Origin: Paenibacillus lutrae
GTDB taxonomy: Bacteria; Bacillota; Bacilli; Paenibacillales; NBRC-103111
Reading direction: 5' to 3'
Length of the DNA: 64,000 nucleotides
Assembly: GCF_009757775.1 (NCBI RefSeq)
Contig: NZ_RHLK01000013.1
Location: forward strand, 62,001-126,000
The position numbers and the translations under genes are program-made. Shown here one piece after another: positions 54,546-62,632 of this stretch. The notes beneath the pieces are model-generated. The model was not told the DNA's origin. It was given only the letters and a program-made list of their open reading frames with translations, and made no database searches. How positions within the stretch are numbered: position 1 is the first letter of the stretch; each line of letters starts with the position of its first letter.

Positions 54546-57500
54546 TTATTGGGGATTTCCCAAAGAAATGGAAAGGGAAGTTTTGTCCCCGTAGCGGGTT
54601 ATTGTGTACGTGCTTGTCTTCTCGTCATGCCTAATCTCAACATCCTTAGGGTTTCCGGGAATCGATAGACCCTGTGGACTGTAGATCTTGATCTGCTGCA
54701 TGCCTGCAGCCTGAAGCTCGAGTTTCCAATTGCCGGTCTGGCCTGCGTCCAGCGCGAACGGCACATTAGATCGGACGATATGTGCCTGCTCGGCTCCTTT
54801 GCCGATATGAAGCTCTGCATCCTTCCCAAGGCCAAGATACAGCTTACCCTTCTGCTCCGTGTACACGAGCGCGTCGGTAGTTAGGGAGTAAGGCGCGTAT
54901 TTCTCGCCTTTCTCAATCACAACGCCGGACGTATTCGTATATTCAGCTGCCTGCTTCGGAACTTTGGAGGTGTCTGCCCCCAGCCGGAGAGACAGATGCA
55001 GGCCTTTATCGGACAGACGGTCTTTGACGTTGTCGATTACATAATCGGCCCAGCTCCGGCTGACCGTGATCCGGGTTGTTAAAGTCGCCAGAAACGAACG
55101 CGCCATCTGGGGCTCCGTCATGAAGTTGTAATCATGCTGAGTGCGGATTTCATCCAGATAAGAAGCGAAAGTCTCCAGGTCTCCTGCGCGGTCCGGGAAA
55201 TGATATTCGATATGTTCGAAATAATCAATCGGCATATCTCTTTTCACATACGAATCGTAGATGTCCGTTGTGGAGTTCGCGCCTTCTTTGCGAAGCACGG
55301 GAGCCGGCGTGTAGATGAGCATAGGCTTCTCGGAACGGCTTCCATCAACGTCCTCAAGAAGAAATGGCAGCCCCCATATATAATCGGTGCCAAGCCGTGG
55401 CTCGGTAGGCGTATGGGACGGTGTAAAGCCGAAATTGAACCATATATCCTGATCCCGCTCATTGCTAAGCGTCTGCAGCCGGTCCGGGAAATTAATCCGC
55501 CATGTATGCTGGTTCGTTCCCGGCATCACCCACGGAATCCCGAGCTTCTCAAACGCCTGCTTATGCAGGGCGAGTTCTTTCTTTTCCTGATCATCGCTGA
55601 AAAAATTATGGACGAATACGTGCGGATACAATTCCAGATGATTGTCCTTGGTGTACTGCAGGAACTCCTGCAGCTGTTCTTTGTAAGGGAAATCCGGCGA
55701 ATCCAGCGGAATCGGGGAACCGAATTCCAGCTGTCCGACGACGAGGTCGATGACGCCGTCGCCGTTCACATCGTGCCATACCGGCACGGAGTTGTGTCCT
55801 CCGACCAGGGCATTCGTCCCCATCTGATTCAGTGTGGTGCCGTTTACCGTCCCCTGGTCGGTCCAAGTTCCGCCGCTTTCTTGGCGGAACACGCGAAGAT
55901 CTCCCTCGTTGCTGCCGACAACGAGGTCCGCTCTGCCGTCGCCGTCCATGTCACGGACGGACGGCGCGGCGTATTTCGCCCCGACGCTCAAGAGTTCGGC
56001 GGGGGCGGAGAGCCGCAGCGCGCCTGCCTGCGGCGCGCGGTACAGCCAGACCTTGCCGTCCGCATCGCCGACGAGCAGGTCTGCGGTACCGTCGCCGTCG
56101 ACATCACCGACGGCGGCCGCAGCCGGTCCGGGCACACGGATGGGCCCGGCGGGGTCCTGCAGGGCGGTTAGCGGAGCGAACCGCCCGCTGCCTTGGCCGA
56201 GCGCGATCCGCACGGCCCCGGTGGAGTCGCTGACGATGAGGTCAACCTGACCGTCAGCGTTCCAGTCCGCCGCATGCACGGAAGCATGCGGGCCGGTCTG
56301 CAGCGGCTGTCCGCCGTCCAGCAGCAGCTTCTCGGGCTTGCCGTACGCGTCCGGCAGCTTCAGGCCAGCCGGCGCGGAGTCGCGCTCGTACATCTCGGGC
56401 TTCTGGCCGAGATTCGGATACACATAGATGTATCCGTCGCTGCTGCCGGCAAGGAGGTCGTCCCGTCCGTCTCCGTTCAAATCGGCGAACGCCGGTACGA
56501 GCCGGTGCGGCTTATCCAAGGCGTCCGCAAGCGAGCGGTAGTCCGGATATTCCGCGAGCCGTACAGGCCCGCCTTCAGCCTGCAGATGCATGCCGCTGCT
56601 GTAATAGGATGCCGGCTTCTCGCCGCTGAACGCCGGCTTCTCATTGGTTCCCTCGTTGAGCTGCACCGTGGCGCTTTCTTTCCACTGTCCCCAGTAGAAT
56701 GCGGAGCGGACAAGGGAGTACGAGGGAATCTGGTTGTACTTCTTGGTCAGCTCGGCCCATTGAATGCCTTCTTTATTCTGGAAGGCGGGCATCGCTTCAA
56801 AATGATTCTGGTAAGCCATTGCAGGCCGTCCGTAAGGACCGAGTATTTTGGTGGCGCTGTAGCCGTAAATTTCTTTGGATACATAAGACACGAATTCGGT
56901 ACGTAGCTGAGCGCCCGCTGACGAGAAGGCGAAGTGGAAATAGGGCTCCAGCTTCAGGTCTTTCTTGTCAAAATAAGTCGTGCCGGGATCAAGCTGCCGG
57001 TTCTTGTTGTATTGAGTGACGAGGCTGCCGAACCCCTGCTTAGGGTCCATACCGCTGGTCAAATCATAACCCGTTATGAAATAGCGGTTTGGCAGGAACG
57101 TACTGGTTAAGAGAACCGTGCCTTTACCATATTTGTTGCGGGCTACAATGGCTTGTCCGTCGAGCATAACCAGAGGCTCCGCTGTCGAAGGGTCCAGACC
57201 GTAGCCCCAGTAGAATCCGGGCATGCTGTCCATGGATTCTCTTTTGAAGAAATTATCGCTAAACAGTTTCATGACTTCCTGCAAGCCTTGAACGTTGGTC
57301 CCGACTGCGGGGTATTCGAATTTGGGCTTGGTCTGGGGAGCTATAAGCTTGGTTTGATAGGCACCCAGGAAATCCGAAGGAAACATACTGGCGAAACTAT
57401 TGTCGAGTAGCAGATGGCCGCCATTTTCCACATAATCTTGAAGTTTCTTAAGGTGGCCTTTATCCGGGATATTGGCAAGTCCGGTATCCGGGACAACGGC

Positions 57501-57743
57501 GTCGTAAGCGCCGAGCTGACGGTCCGACAATGTGCCGATCGGCTTCCGCTCTACCTTCAAGTTTGCTGCTAAAGATTGCTGGAACTGCCCGAATGCCGCT
57601 GTATCGAATTGATCTCCATTCGTCGCATACAAAAGGCGCACTTCTTCCTTTTTGGAAGTCAGGACAGCGGCTGCGCCGATCAGTACAAGCAGAGCGATTA
57701 TACCGAACACTGCTGCAGTGTAACGTTTTTTCGACAAATTCAT
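54546..57743 (-). CDS. Large membrane-anchored exported protein with FG-GAP/VCBS repeats
   Basis: A 1065-residue protein: one N-terminal membrane helix (YTAAVFGIIALLVLIGAAAVL), an alpha/beta region resembling a glutamine-amidotransferase-like fold (about 35-260, VENGGHLLLDNS), and five FG-GAP-type calcium motifs at about 421, 493, 547, 598 and 658 (DLNGDGRDD, DVDGDGTAD and relatives). A further alpha/beta domain (about 690-900, YPHVFVHNFFSDDQ) recalls polysaccharide deacetylase-like barrels without clear metal residues. The enzymatic role is unknown; binding or processing of a surface polysaccharide is a guess. ATG 57743 touches GAGGG; TTG 57737, with 6-nt spacing, may be the true start. Confidence 0.75.
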   Translation of the reverse strand: MNLSKKRYTAAVFGIIALLVLIGAAAVLTSKKEEVRLLYATNGDQFDTAAFGQFQQSLAANLKVERKPIGTLSDRQLGAYDAVVPDTGLANIPDKGHLKKLQDYVENGGHLLLDNSFASMFPSDFLGAYQTKLIAPQTKPKFEYPAVGTNVQGLQEVMKLFSDNFFKRESMDSMPGFYWGYGLDPSTAEPLVMLDGQAIVARNKYGKGTVLLTSTFLPNRYFITGYDLTSGMDPKQGFGSLVTQYNKNRQLDPGTTYFDKKDLKLEPYFHFAFSSAGAQLRTEFVSYVSKEIYGYSATKILGPYGRPAMAYQNHFEAMPAFQNKEGIQWAELTKKYNQIPSYSLVRSAFYWGQWKESATVQLNEGTNEKPAFSGEKPASYYSSGMHLQAEGGPVRLAEYPDYRSLADALDKPHRLVPAFADLNGDGRDDLLAGSSDGYIYVYPNLGQKPEMYERDSAPAGLKLPDAYGKPEKLLLDGGQPLQTGPHASVHAADWNADGQVDLIVSDSTGAVRIALGQGSGRFAPLTALQDPAGPIRVPGPAAAAVGDVDGDGTADLLVGDADGKVWLYRAPQAGALRLSAPAELLSVGAKYAAPSVRDMDGDGRADLVVGSNEGDLRVFRQESGGTWTDQGTVNGTTLNQMGTNALVGGHNSVPVWHDVNGDGVIDLVVGQLEFGSPIPLDSPDFPYKEQLQEFLQYTKDNHLELYPHVFVHNFFSDDQEKKELALHKQAFEKLGIPWVMPGTNQHTWRINFPDRLQTLSNERDQDIWFNFGFTPSHTPTEPRLGTDYIWGLPFLLEDVDGSRSEKPMLIYTPAPVLRKEGANSTTDIYDSYVKRDMPIDYFEHIEYHFPDRAGDLETFASYLDEIRTQHDYNFMTEPQMARSFLATLTTRITVSRSWADYVIDNVKDRLSDKGLHLSLRLGADTSKVPKQAAEYTNTSGVVIEKGEKYAPYSLTTDALVYTEQKGKLYLGLGKDAELHIGKGAEQAHIVRSNVPFALDAGQTGNWKLELQAAGMQQIKIYSPQGLSIPGNPKDVEIRHDEKTSTYTITRYGDKTSLSISLGNPQ

Positions 57744-57882
57744 CCCTCAATTATGTGTATGATCCATGCCATTATAGCACTTCTGCCGGGGTTTGTTAAC
57801 TTAAGAGACGGAGGGGGATCGGTCTGTATCAGAGCGGTGCAGAGGCGTGCAAATAGAAAGATAATACCGAAAAACATGTTCA

Positions 57883-57907
57883 TAAATGGAGTCGCCCTCG
57901 CCGATAT
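57883..57907 (+). promoter_or_regulatory. Sigma-D-like promoter of the chemoreceptor gene
   Basis: A perfect -10 GCCGATAT (57900-57907) follows TAAA (57883-57886) with a short 13-nt spacer. It lies 44 nt before the start of a chemoreceptor gene, a usual sigma-D target. The short spacer lowers confidence. Confidence 0.55.
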
Positions 57908-57950
57908 ATAAAGAAGATGATTATTTACAAACTACAGATGGGGAGTTGCT

Positions 57951-60110
57951 ATGGAAAAAAAGTGGAAGGAAAAGCTGACCGAGGGAATGCAAGGTGCTTC
58001 TCAGAGCCTCAAAACAAAACTTAGAGACATGAAGCCGGCACAGCCCGAATCGCTTTCATCAGGCGGGGGAGACAATAGAGTCCCTCTAATGAAAGCAGTT
58101 GGAACGAAACTGTTCATTATCTTTTTCTTAAGTATACTGATCGCGGTAGGGATTGTGGGGACCTTATCGTACCAGACTTCCAAGAGTGTCGTAAAAGAGG
58201 AAGTATCGAAGGCAGCTTATCAGACAGTGGTTCAGACTAGTAAAAAAATCGATTATATCTTCAAGACTTACGAGAAGATGTCGCTGGACATTATGATCGA
58301 TCAGGCGATTACGAGCAATACCGAGAAACTCCTCGGCAATCTGAGCGATGCAGATGCTATATCCACCCGTATGAGCATCAACACGGCTTTGGAGAAGTAC
58401 TCCCGGACGGATGAGAAAATCGCCGGTATTTTTGTAGTTCCGGCTGATGTAAACGGCAAGGTTGCGGGTTTTATGCAGGAGTCTCTGGTCAAGGAGAATG
58501 AGGCGGTTATTCAAAAAGCCGTGAAGGAAGACGGAAGACCCGTCTGGATGGATTCCAAAATAAACGGCTATTTCTCGCAATTGAACTTTCCTACGTTTTC
58601 CGTTGCCCGTCTTATTAAAGATTCAGCGGGTAAGGGAAATTATGTCGTTTTCATAGAGATCAAAACGCAATATTTAAATGAGCAGCTCGAAGAGATTAAA
58701 ATTGGCGAAACAGGCAGAATCGAGATCATGAATCAGCAGAATCAATGGATGGTTCTCGGTGATTTGGGGAAAATCGGCCAGGAAGCCGACATTAAACTGC
58801 CGGTCAATGAAGCCGATAAGAAGATTCAGAAGGAAGGCCAAGCAACGCTGGGTAAAGCGGGAGAGAATAACCTCGTTGTATATAATACAAGCAGTCATAC
58901 CAATTGGGTCGTATACGGTTATGCACCGATTGACGAAATTACAAAAAGTGCCAATGCTATCTTCAATCTGACCTTGTGGGTTGCGATTATCGCCGGTCTG
59001 CTGGCGATCGTCCTGGGCTGGTTGATGAGCCGGATGATCGGCAAGCCGCTCGTTGAGCTGGGCCAATTGATGAATGAGGGCGAGAAGGGCAACCTGGCTG
59101 TACGTACTTTGTTCACTCAGCGGGCCGATGAGATCGGGCAGGTGGGCAAAAGCTTTAACGGGATGATGAGTAAAATTACAGATCTCGTGAACCAGACCAA
59201 CCGCTCTGCCGATAAGGTGTTGGAGACAGCCCGCGATCTGACGGATGCGTCCAAGAAGACGGCTCTGTCGGCAAGGGAGATTGCAACGGCGACGGAAGAT
59301 ATCGCGGGCGGGGCGACGAGCCTTGCCGTTGCGGCCGAGAACGGGAATGATCTTAGTACGCAAATCTCGGAGCAAATGAAGTATGTTATCGAGAAGAACA
59401 TCCGGATGGCGATAGCAACCTCCGAGGTGCAGCAGATGAGTGAGCGGGGCATAGAGCAGATGGATGACCTCACTCAGAAGACCAAGCAGAGCGAACAGCT
59501 CACGCAATCGCTGGTAGAACGCGTAGACCGTCTCAAAACGACAACGGGATCCATCCGTAAAATTCTTGATGTATTGACGAAGATAACAGCGCAGACGAAC
59601 ATTTTATCCCTGAATGCGGGAATTGAAGCTGCCCGTGCCGGAGCGGCAGGCAAGGGATTCATGGTGGTAGCCAGCGAAATCCGTAATCTGGCTGATCAGT
59701 CGAGAGGCTCGATTGTCAGTGTGGCGGAGATTACGGAAGAGATTCAGCGTGAAATGGATGCCACGGTGAGAGCACTGTCCGATGCGTATCCTTTGTTCCG
59801 TCAGCAGACGGAATCGGTTGAAGAAGCGAACCAGATGTTCTCGGATGTGAAGACCCAGATGGACAACCTGCTTATCCAGTTGGATGAAGTATCCGGCTCC
59901 ATCACAGATTTGAATGCCTCGCAGCTCACGCTTGCGGACGCGATGACCAATGTCAGCGCCGTTGCGGAAGAATCGTCCGCGACCAGCGAGGAAGTCGCTT
60001 CGCTCAGCAGCGAGCAGCAGAGTGTCAGTGAAGGGCTAGTCCGTCTGTCCGGGCAACTGGAAGAGGTATCGAACCAGCTCGGCGAATCCTTGTCGAAGTT
60101 CAAGGTGTAG
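57951..60110 (+). CDS. Methyl-accepting chemotaxis protein
   Basis: A 719-residue receptor with an N-terminal cytoplasmic tail of about 50 residues, membrane helix 1 (LFIIFFLSILIAVGIVGTL), an extracellular double-Cache-like sensor (about 80-345), membrane helix 2 (FNLTLWVAIIAGLLAIVLGWLM), a HAMP domain and a long signalling coiled coil. The hairpin tip ITAQTNILSLNAGIEAARAGAAGKGFMVVASEIRNLAD binds CheA/CheW. The ligand cannot be predicted. The unusual N-terminal tail is rich in lysine and serine. ATG 57951 follows GGGGAG. Confidence 0.93.
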   Translation: MEKKWKEKLTEGMQGASQSLKTKLRDMKPAQPESLSSGGGDNRVPLMKAVGTKLFIIFFLSILIAVGIVGTLSYQTSKSVVKEEVSKAAYQTVVQTSKKIDYIFKTYEKMSLDIMIDQAITSNTEKLLGNLSDADAISTRMSINTALEKYSRTDEKIAGIFVVPADVNGKVAGFMQESLVKENEAVIQKAVKEDGRPVWMDSKINGYFSQLNFPTFSVARLIKDSAGKGNYVVFIEIKTQYLNEQLEEIKIGETGRIEIMNQQNQWMVLGDLGKIGQEADIKLPVNEADKKIQKEGQATLGKAGENNLVVYNTSSHTNWVVYGYAPIDEITKSANAIFNLTLWVAIIAGLLAIVLGWLMSRMIGKPLVELGQLMNEGEKGNLAVRTLFTQRADEIGQVGKSFNGMMSKITDLVNQTNRSADKVLETARDLTDASKKTALSAREIATATEDIAGGATSLAVAAENGNDLSTQISEQMKYVIEKNIRMAIATSEVQQMSERGIEQMDDLTQKTKQSEQLTQSLVERVDRLKTTTGSIRKILDVLTKITAQTNILSLNAGIEAARAGAAGKGFMVVASEIRNLADQSRGSIVSVAEITEEIQREMDATVRALSDAYPLFRQQTESVEEANQMFSDVKTQMDNLLIQLDEVSGSITDLNASQLTLADAMTNVSAVAEESSATSEEVASLSSEQQSVSEGLVRLSGQLEEVSNQLGESLSKFKV

Positions 60111-60209
60111 ATTTTAAAGTGCAGTTGGCAGGTATAGACAACTTGCAGCTTGTCCACCATGCCAAGCTATAAGAATTTGCCTGCCAGGAAGTTCTGTTAC
60201 TGCTTGTGA

Positions 60210-60262
60210 AAAAGCCGTCAGGCCTCGCACCGTTACGGTGTGTCAGGATCTGCGGCTTTTTT
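60210..60262 (+). terminator. Terminator after the chemoreceptor gene
   Basis: AAAAGCCG (60210-60217) pairs with CGGCTTTT (60253-60260), with an inner hairpin CACCG-TTA-CGGTG; T6 ends it. Confidence 0.85.
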
Positions 60263-60304
60263 AATAACAGGCGTATGAAGGGCTCTTATCCAGGCTTATA
60301 GAGA

Positions 60305-60349
60305 AACAGCCCTCCAAACTCTATCGAATAGAGGATTTGGAGGGCTGTT
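60305..60349 (-). terminator. Terminator after glyS
   Basis: AACAGCCCTCCAAA (60305-60318) and TTTGGAGGGCTGTT (60336-60349) are exact complements, with an inner CTCTAT/ATAGAG stem. On the minus strand TTCTCT follows. It lies 28 nt beyond the glyS stop. Confidence 0.8.
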
Positions 60350-60376
60350 CCTGGTTATAGGCTGCAGCAGGGTGAA

Positions 60377-61762
60377 TTAAAATTGAAGTTTCGATTCAAT
60401 GAACGCCTTCAATTCGCTGATCGGCATACGGGTCTGCTCCATCGTGTCGCGGTCGCGGACCGTCACTTGGCCGTCCTGCTCGGAATCAAAATCGTATGTG
60501 ATGCAGAAAGGTGTACCGATTTCGTCATGGCGGCGGTACCGTTTACCGATCGAACCGGTATCGTCATAATCGACCATGAAGCTCTTCGCCAGGTCCGAGA
60601 AGATCGCTTGCGCGCCTTCGGACAGCTTCTTGGACAGCGGGAACACGGCTACCTTGAAGGGAGCCAGTGCCGGGTGCAGGTGCAGCACGGTACGGCTGTC
60701 GTCGCCTTCGAGCTTCTGCTCTTCGAATGCATCGATCAGGAACGCCAGAGTTACGCGATCTGCGCCAAGTGAAGGCTCGATGCAGTAAGGAACGTATTTC
60801 TCATTACCGGCTTCTTGGTCAACATAGTTGAAATCCTCGCCGGAATGCTCCATATGCTGCTTGAGGTCGTAGTCCGTACGGTCCGCAATGCCCCAGAGCT
60901 CGCCCCAGCCGAACGGGAAGCGGTACTCGATGTCCGTTGTTGCATTGCTGTAGTGGGACAGCTCGTCGTCGGAATGGTCGCGCAGGCGGATGCTGCCTTC
61001 TTTGACACCCAGGTTCAGGAGCCAATCGCGGCAGTAAGCGCGCCAGTACTCGAACCATTTCATATCTTCTCCAGGCTTGCAGAAGAATTCAAGTTCCATT
61101 TGTTCGAATTCACGCGTCCGGAACGTAAAGTTGCCCGGCGTGATTTCGTTACGGAAGCTTTTGCCGATTTGGCCGATGCCAAACGGGAGTTTTTTGCGCA
61201 TCGTACGCTGTACGTTCTTGAAGTTAACGAAGATACCTTGCGCGGTTTCCGGGCGCATGTACACGACGTTGGAGCTGGATTCCGTTACGCCTTGGAAGGT
61301 CTTGAACATCAGGTTAAACTGGCGGATATCTGTAAAATCGCGGCTGCCGCAGTCCGGACATGCGATTTCGTGCTCATCCATCAATGCTTTCATCTGATCA
61401 AATGACAGGCCGTCTACGACCAGTTCGATGCCTTTGGCATCTAAGGCGTTCTCGATGATTTTGTCCGCGCGGTGGCGTGCTTTGCACTGCTTGCAGTCGA
61501 TCATCGGGTCATTGAAGTTGCCCACGTGACCGGATGCAACCCATGCTTGCGGGTTCATCAGGATAGCGGCATCCAGTCCCACGTTGTATGGAGACTCCTG
61601 GATGAATTTTTTCCACCATGCACGTTTGACGTTGTTCTTCAGTTCAACGCCCAGCGGGCCGTAATCCCACGTGTTGGCGAGACCGCCGTAAATTTCGGAA
61701 CCCGGGAAAATAAAGCCTCTGTGCTTGGCGAGTGCTACGATCTGCTCCATGTTGACGCTCAT
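60377..61762 (-). CDS. glyS: Glycyl-tRNA synthetase (single-chain dimeric type)
   Basis: A 461-residue class II synthetase of the alpha2 type, not the GlyQ/GlyS tetramer of B. subtilis. [28 protein letters not shown] near the start, [47 protein letters not shown] (motif 2) and [13 protein letters not shown] (motif 3) are conserved, and the C-terminal anticodon domain begins near residue 365. ATG 61762 follows AAAGGAGCGAA. It is preceded by a glycine-specific T-box leader. Confidence 0.96.
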   Translation of the reverse strand: MSVNMEQIVALAKHRGFIFPGSEIYGGLANTWDYGPLGVELKNNVKRAWWKKFIQESPYNVGLDAAILMNPQAWVASGHVGNFNDPMIDCKQCKARHRADKIIENALDAKGIELVVDGLSFDQMKALMDEHEIACPDCGSRDFTDIRQFNLMFKTFQGVTESSSNVVYMRPETAQGIFVNFKNVQRTMRKKLPFGIGQIGKSFRNEITPGNFTFRTREFEQMELEFFCKPGEDMKWFEYWRAYCRDWLLNLGVKEGSIRLRDHSDDELSHYSNATTDIEYRFPFGWGELWGIADRTDYDLKQHMEHSGEDFNYVDQEAGNEKYVPYCIEPSLGADRVTLAFLIDAFEEQKLEGDDSRTVLHLHPALAPFKVAVFPLSKKLSEGAQAIFSDLAKSFMVDYDDTGSIGKRYRRHDEIGTPFCITYDFDSEQDGQVTVRDRDTMEQTRMPISELKAFIESKLQF

Positions 61763-61940
61763 TAGTATTCGCTCCTTTGATTGGATAATCGGTTGTGTGT
61801 CGTTCGGCGCTTGCGGCCGTTATGCTGCCGGGGCAGGGGGATGATTCCAGACTGAACTGCAGCGATCCGGGCAGGCCGAGCATTTCTCCGAAACGCCAGG
61901 CTGCCGCAATCCGTATCAGACCGCAGTCCGCGGGCAATCG

Positions 61941-62240
61941 AAAAAGCCCCCAATCCCACAGGCATCCTACATGCCTAGGGACGAGAGCTTGAGCACCCGC
62001 GGTTCCACCCTAGTTGATCCGCCGCCTCTGCCAGGTGAGCAGGTTGTGACATTTCGCGAATCTCCATCTCATGCCGGACATGTGGTCCCGGCTGCTAGAA
62101 GATCCGCCTGAGAATGTCAGGCTGACGCATCCACTTTTCCGCACGCGGCTCCGGACTGCCTTTTCTCTGACTCCTTGCCTGGGCTTGCACCATCCCCAGG
62201 TCGCTGAACATCGAAGGAAAATCGGATACTATTGGTCCTT
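61941..62240 (-). promoter_or_regulatory. Glycine T-box leader of glyS
   Basis: The T-box sequence AGGGTGGAACCGCGGGT lies at 62011-61995 (minus strand). The terminator that competes with it runs 61990-61941 and ends in GGGGGCTTTTT. Stem I opens with GGACC near 62238 and closes with GTCC; just before this closing strand is GGC-A (62160-62157), so the specifier is GGC for glycine. Uncharged tRNA-Gly would stabilise the antiterminator and allow glyS transcription. Confidence 0.9.
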
Positions 62241-62268
62241 CACGGCCGCACTGTATGCAGTTGGCCTT

Positions 62269-62297
62269 AGTTTACCTAAACTCGGAAAAAAAATCAA
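62269..62297 (-). promoter_or_regulatory. Probable sigma-A promoter of the glyS leader
   Basis: On the minus strand TTGATT (62297-62292), 17 nt, TAAACT (62274-62269). It places the transcript start about 20 nt before stem I of the T-box. Confidence 0.5.
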
Positions 62298-62449
62298 TGC
62301 CAGGAGAGGGAGAGAAAACTGGAGAAAAATGTTTTTATGGAAATAGAAGGGAATTACTGGAAATAGTCGAATTGATTATACTAAAGTCGCCGCCACCGCA
62401 ACCGGACATTTGTTGTATGCAGTTGCAGTGGCTGCAGCTTGTGGTGTCC

Positions 62450-62472
62450 GAAAGTTAAAGCGCTTCACTTTC
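62450..62472. promoter_or_regulatory. 23-bp operator-like palindrome upstream of the chitinase gene
   Basis: GAAAGT (62450-62455) and ACTTTC (62467-62472) flank a central AAGCGCTT. The centre resembles a catabolite-responsive element, but the outer TG/CA bases do not match well. The 390 bp between the T-box start and the chitinase gene otherwise shows no gene and no clear promoter. Confidence 0.35.
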
Positions 62473-62632
62473 ACGGAATCACCGCCAAAGGGGGGGATTG
62501 TCCATAACACATAACATGTCCTTGGTATCGGATAAACAATGCTGACTGCTGATCTGAAGGGCGCAAGCGGATTCTGAGGCCTGGATTCAAACCGTATGAT
62601 GAAAGTACAATTTGAAGGGAGAGAATTAACGA

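Noticed and set aside
55134-56171. 345-codon open frame antisense to the FG-GAP gene
   Set aside because: It is a by-product of the G+C-rich repeat block; the sense protein shows clear calcium motifs while this one has no family features.
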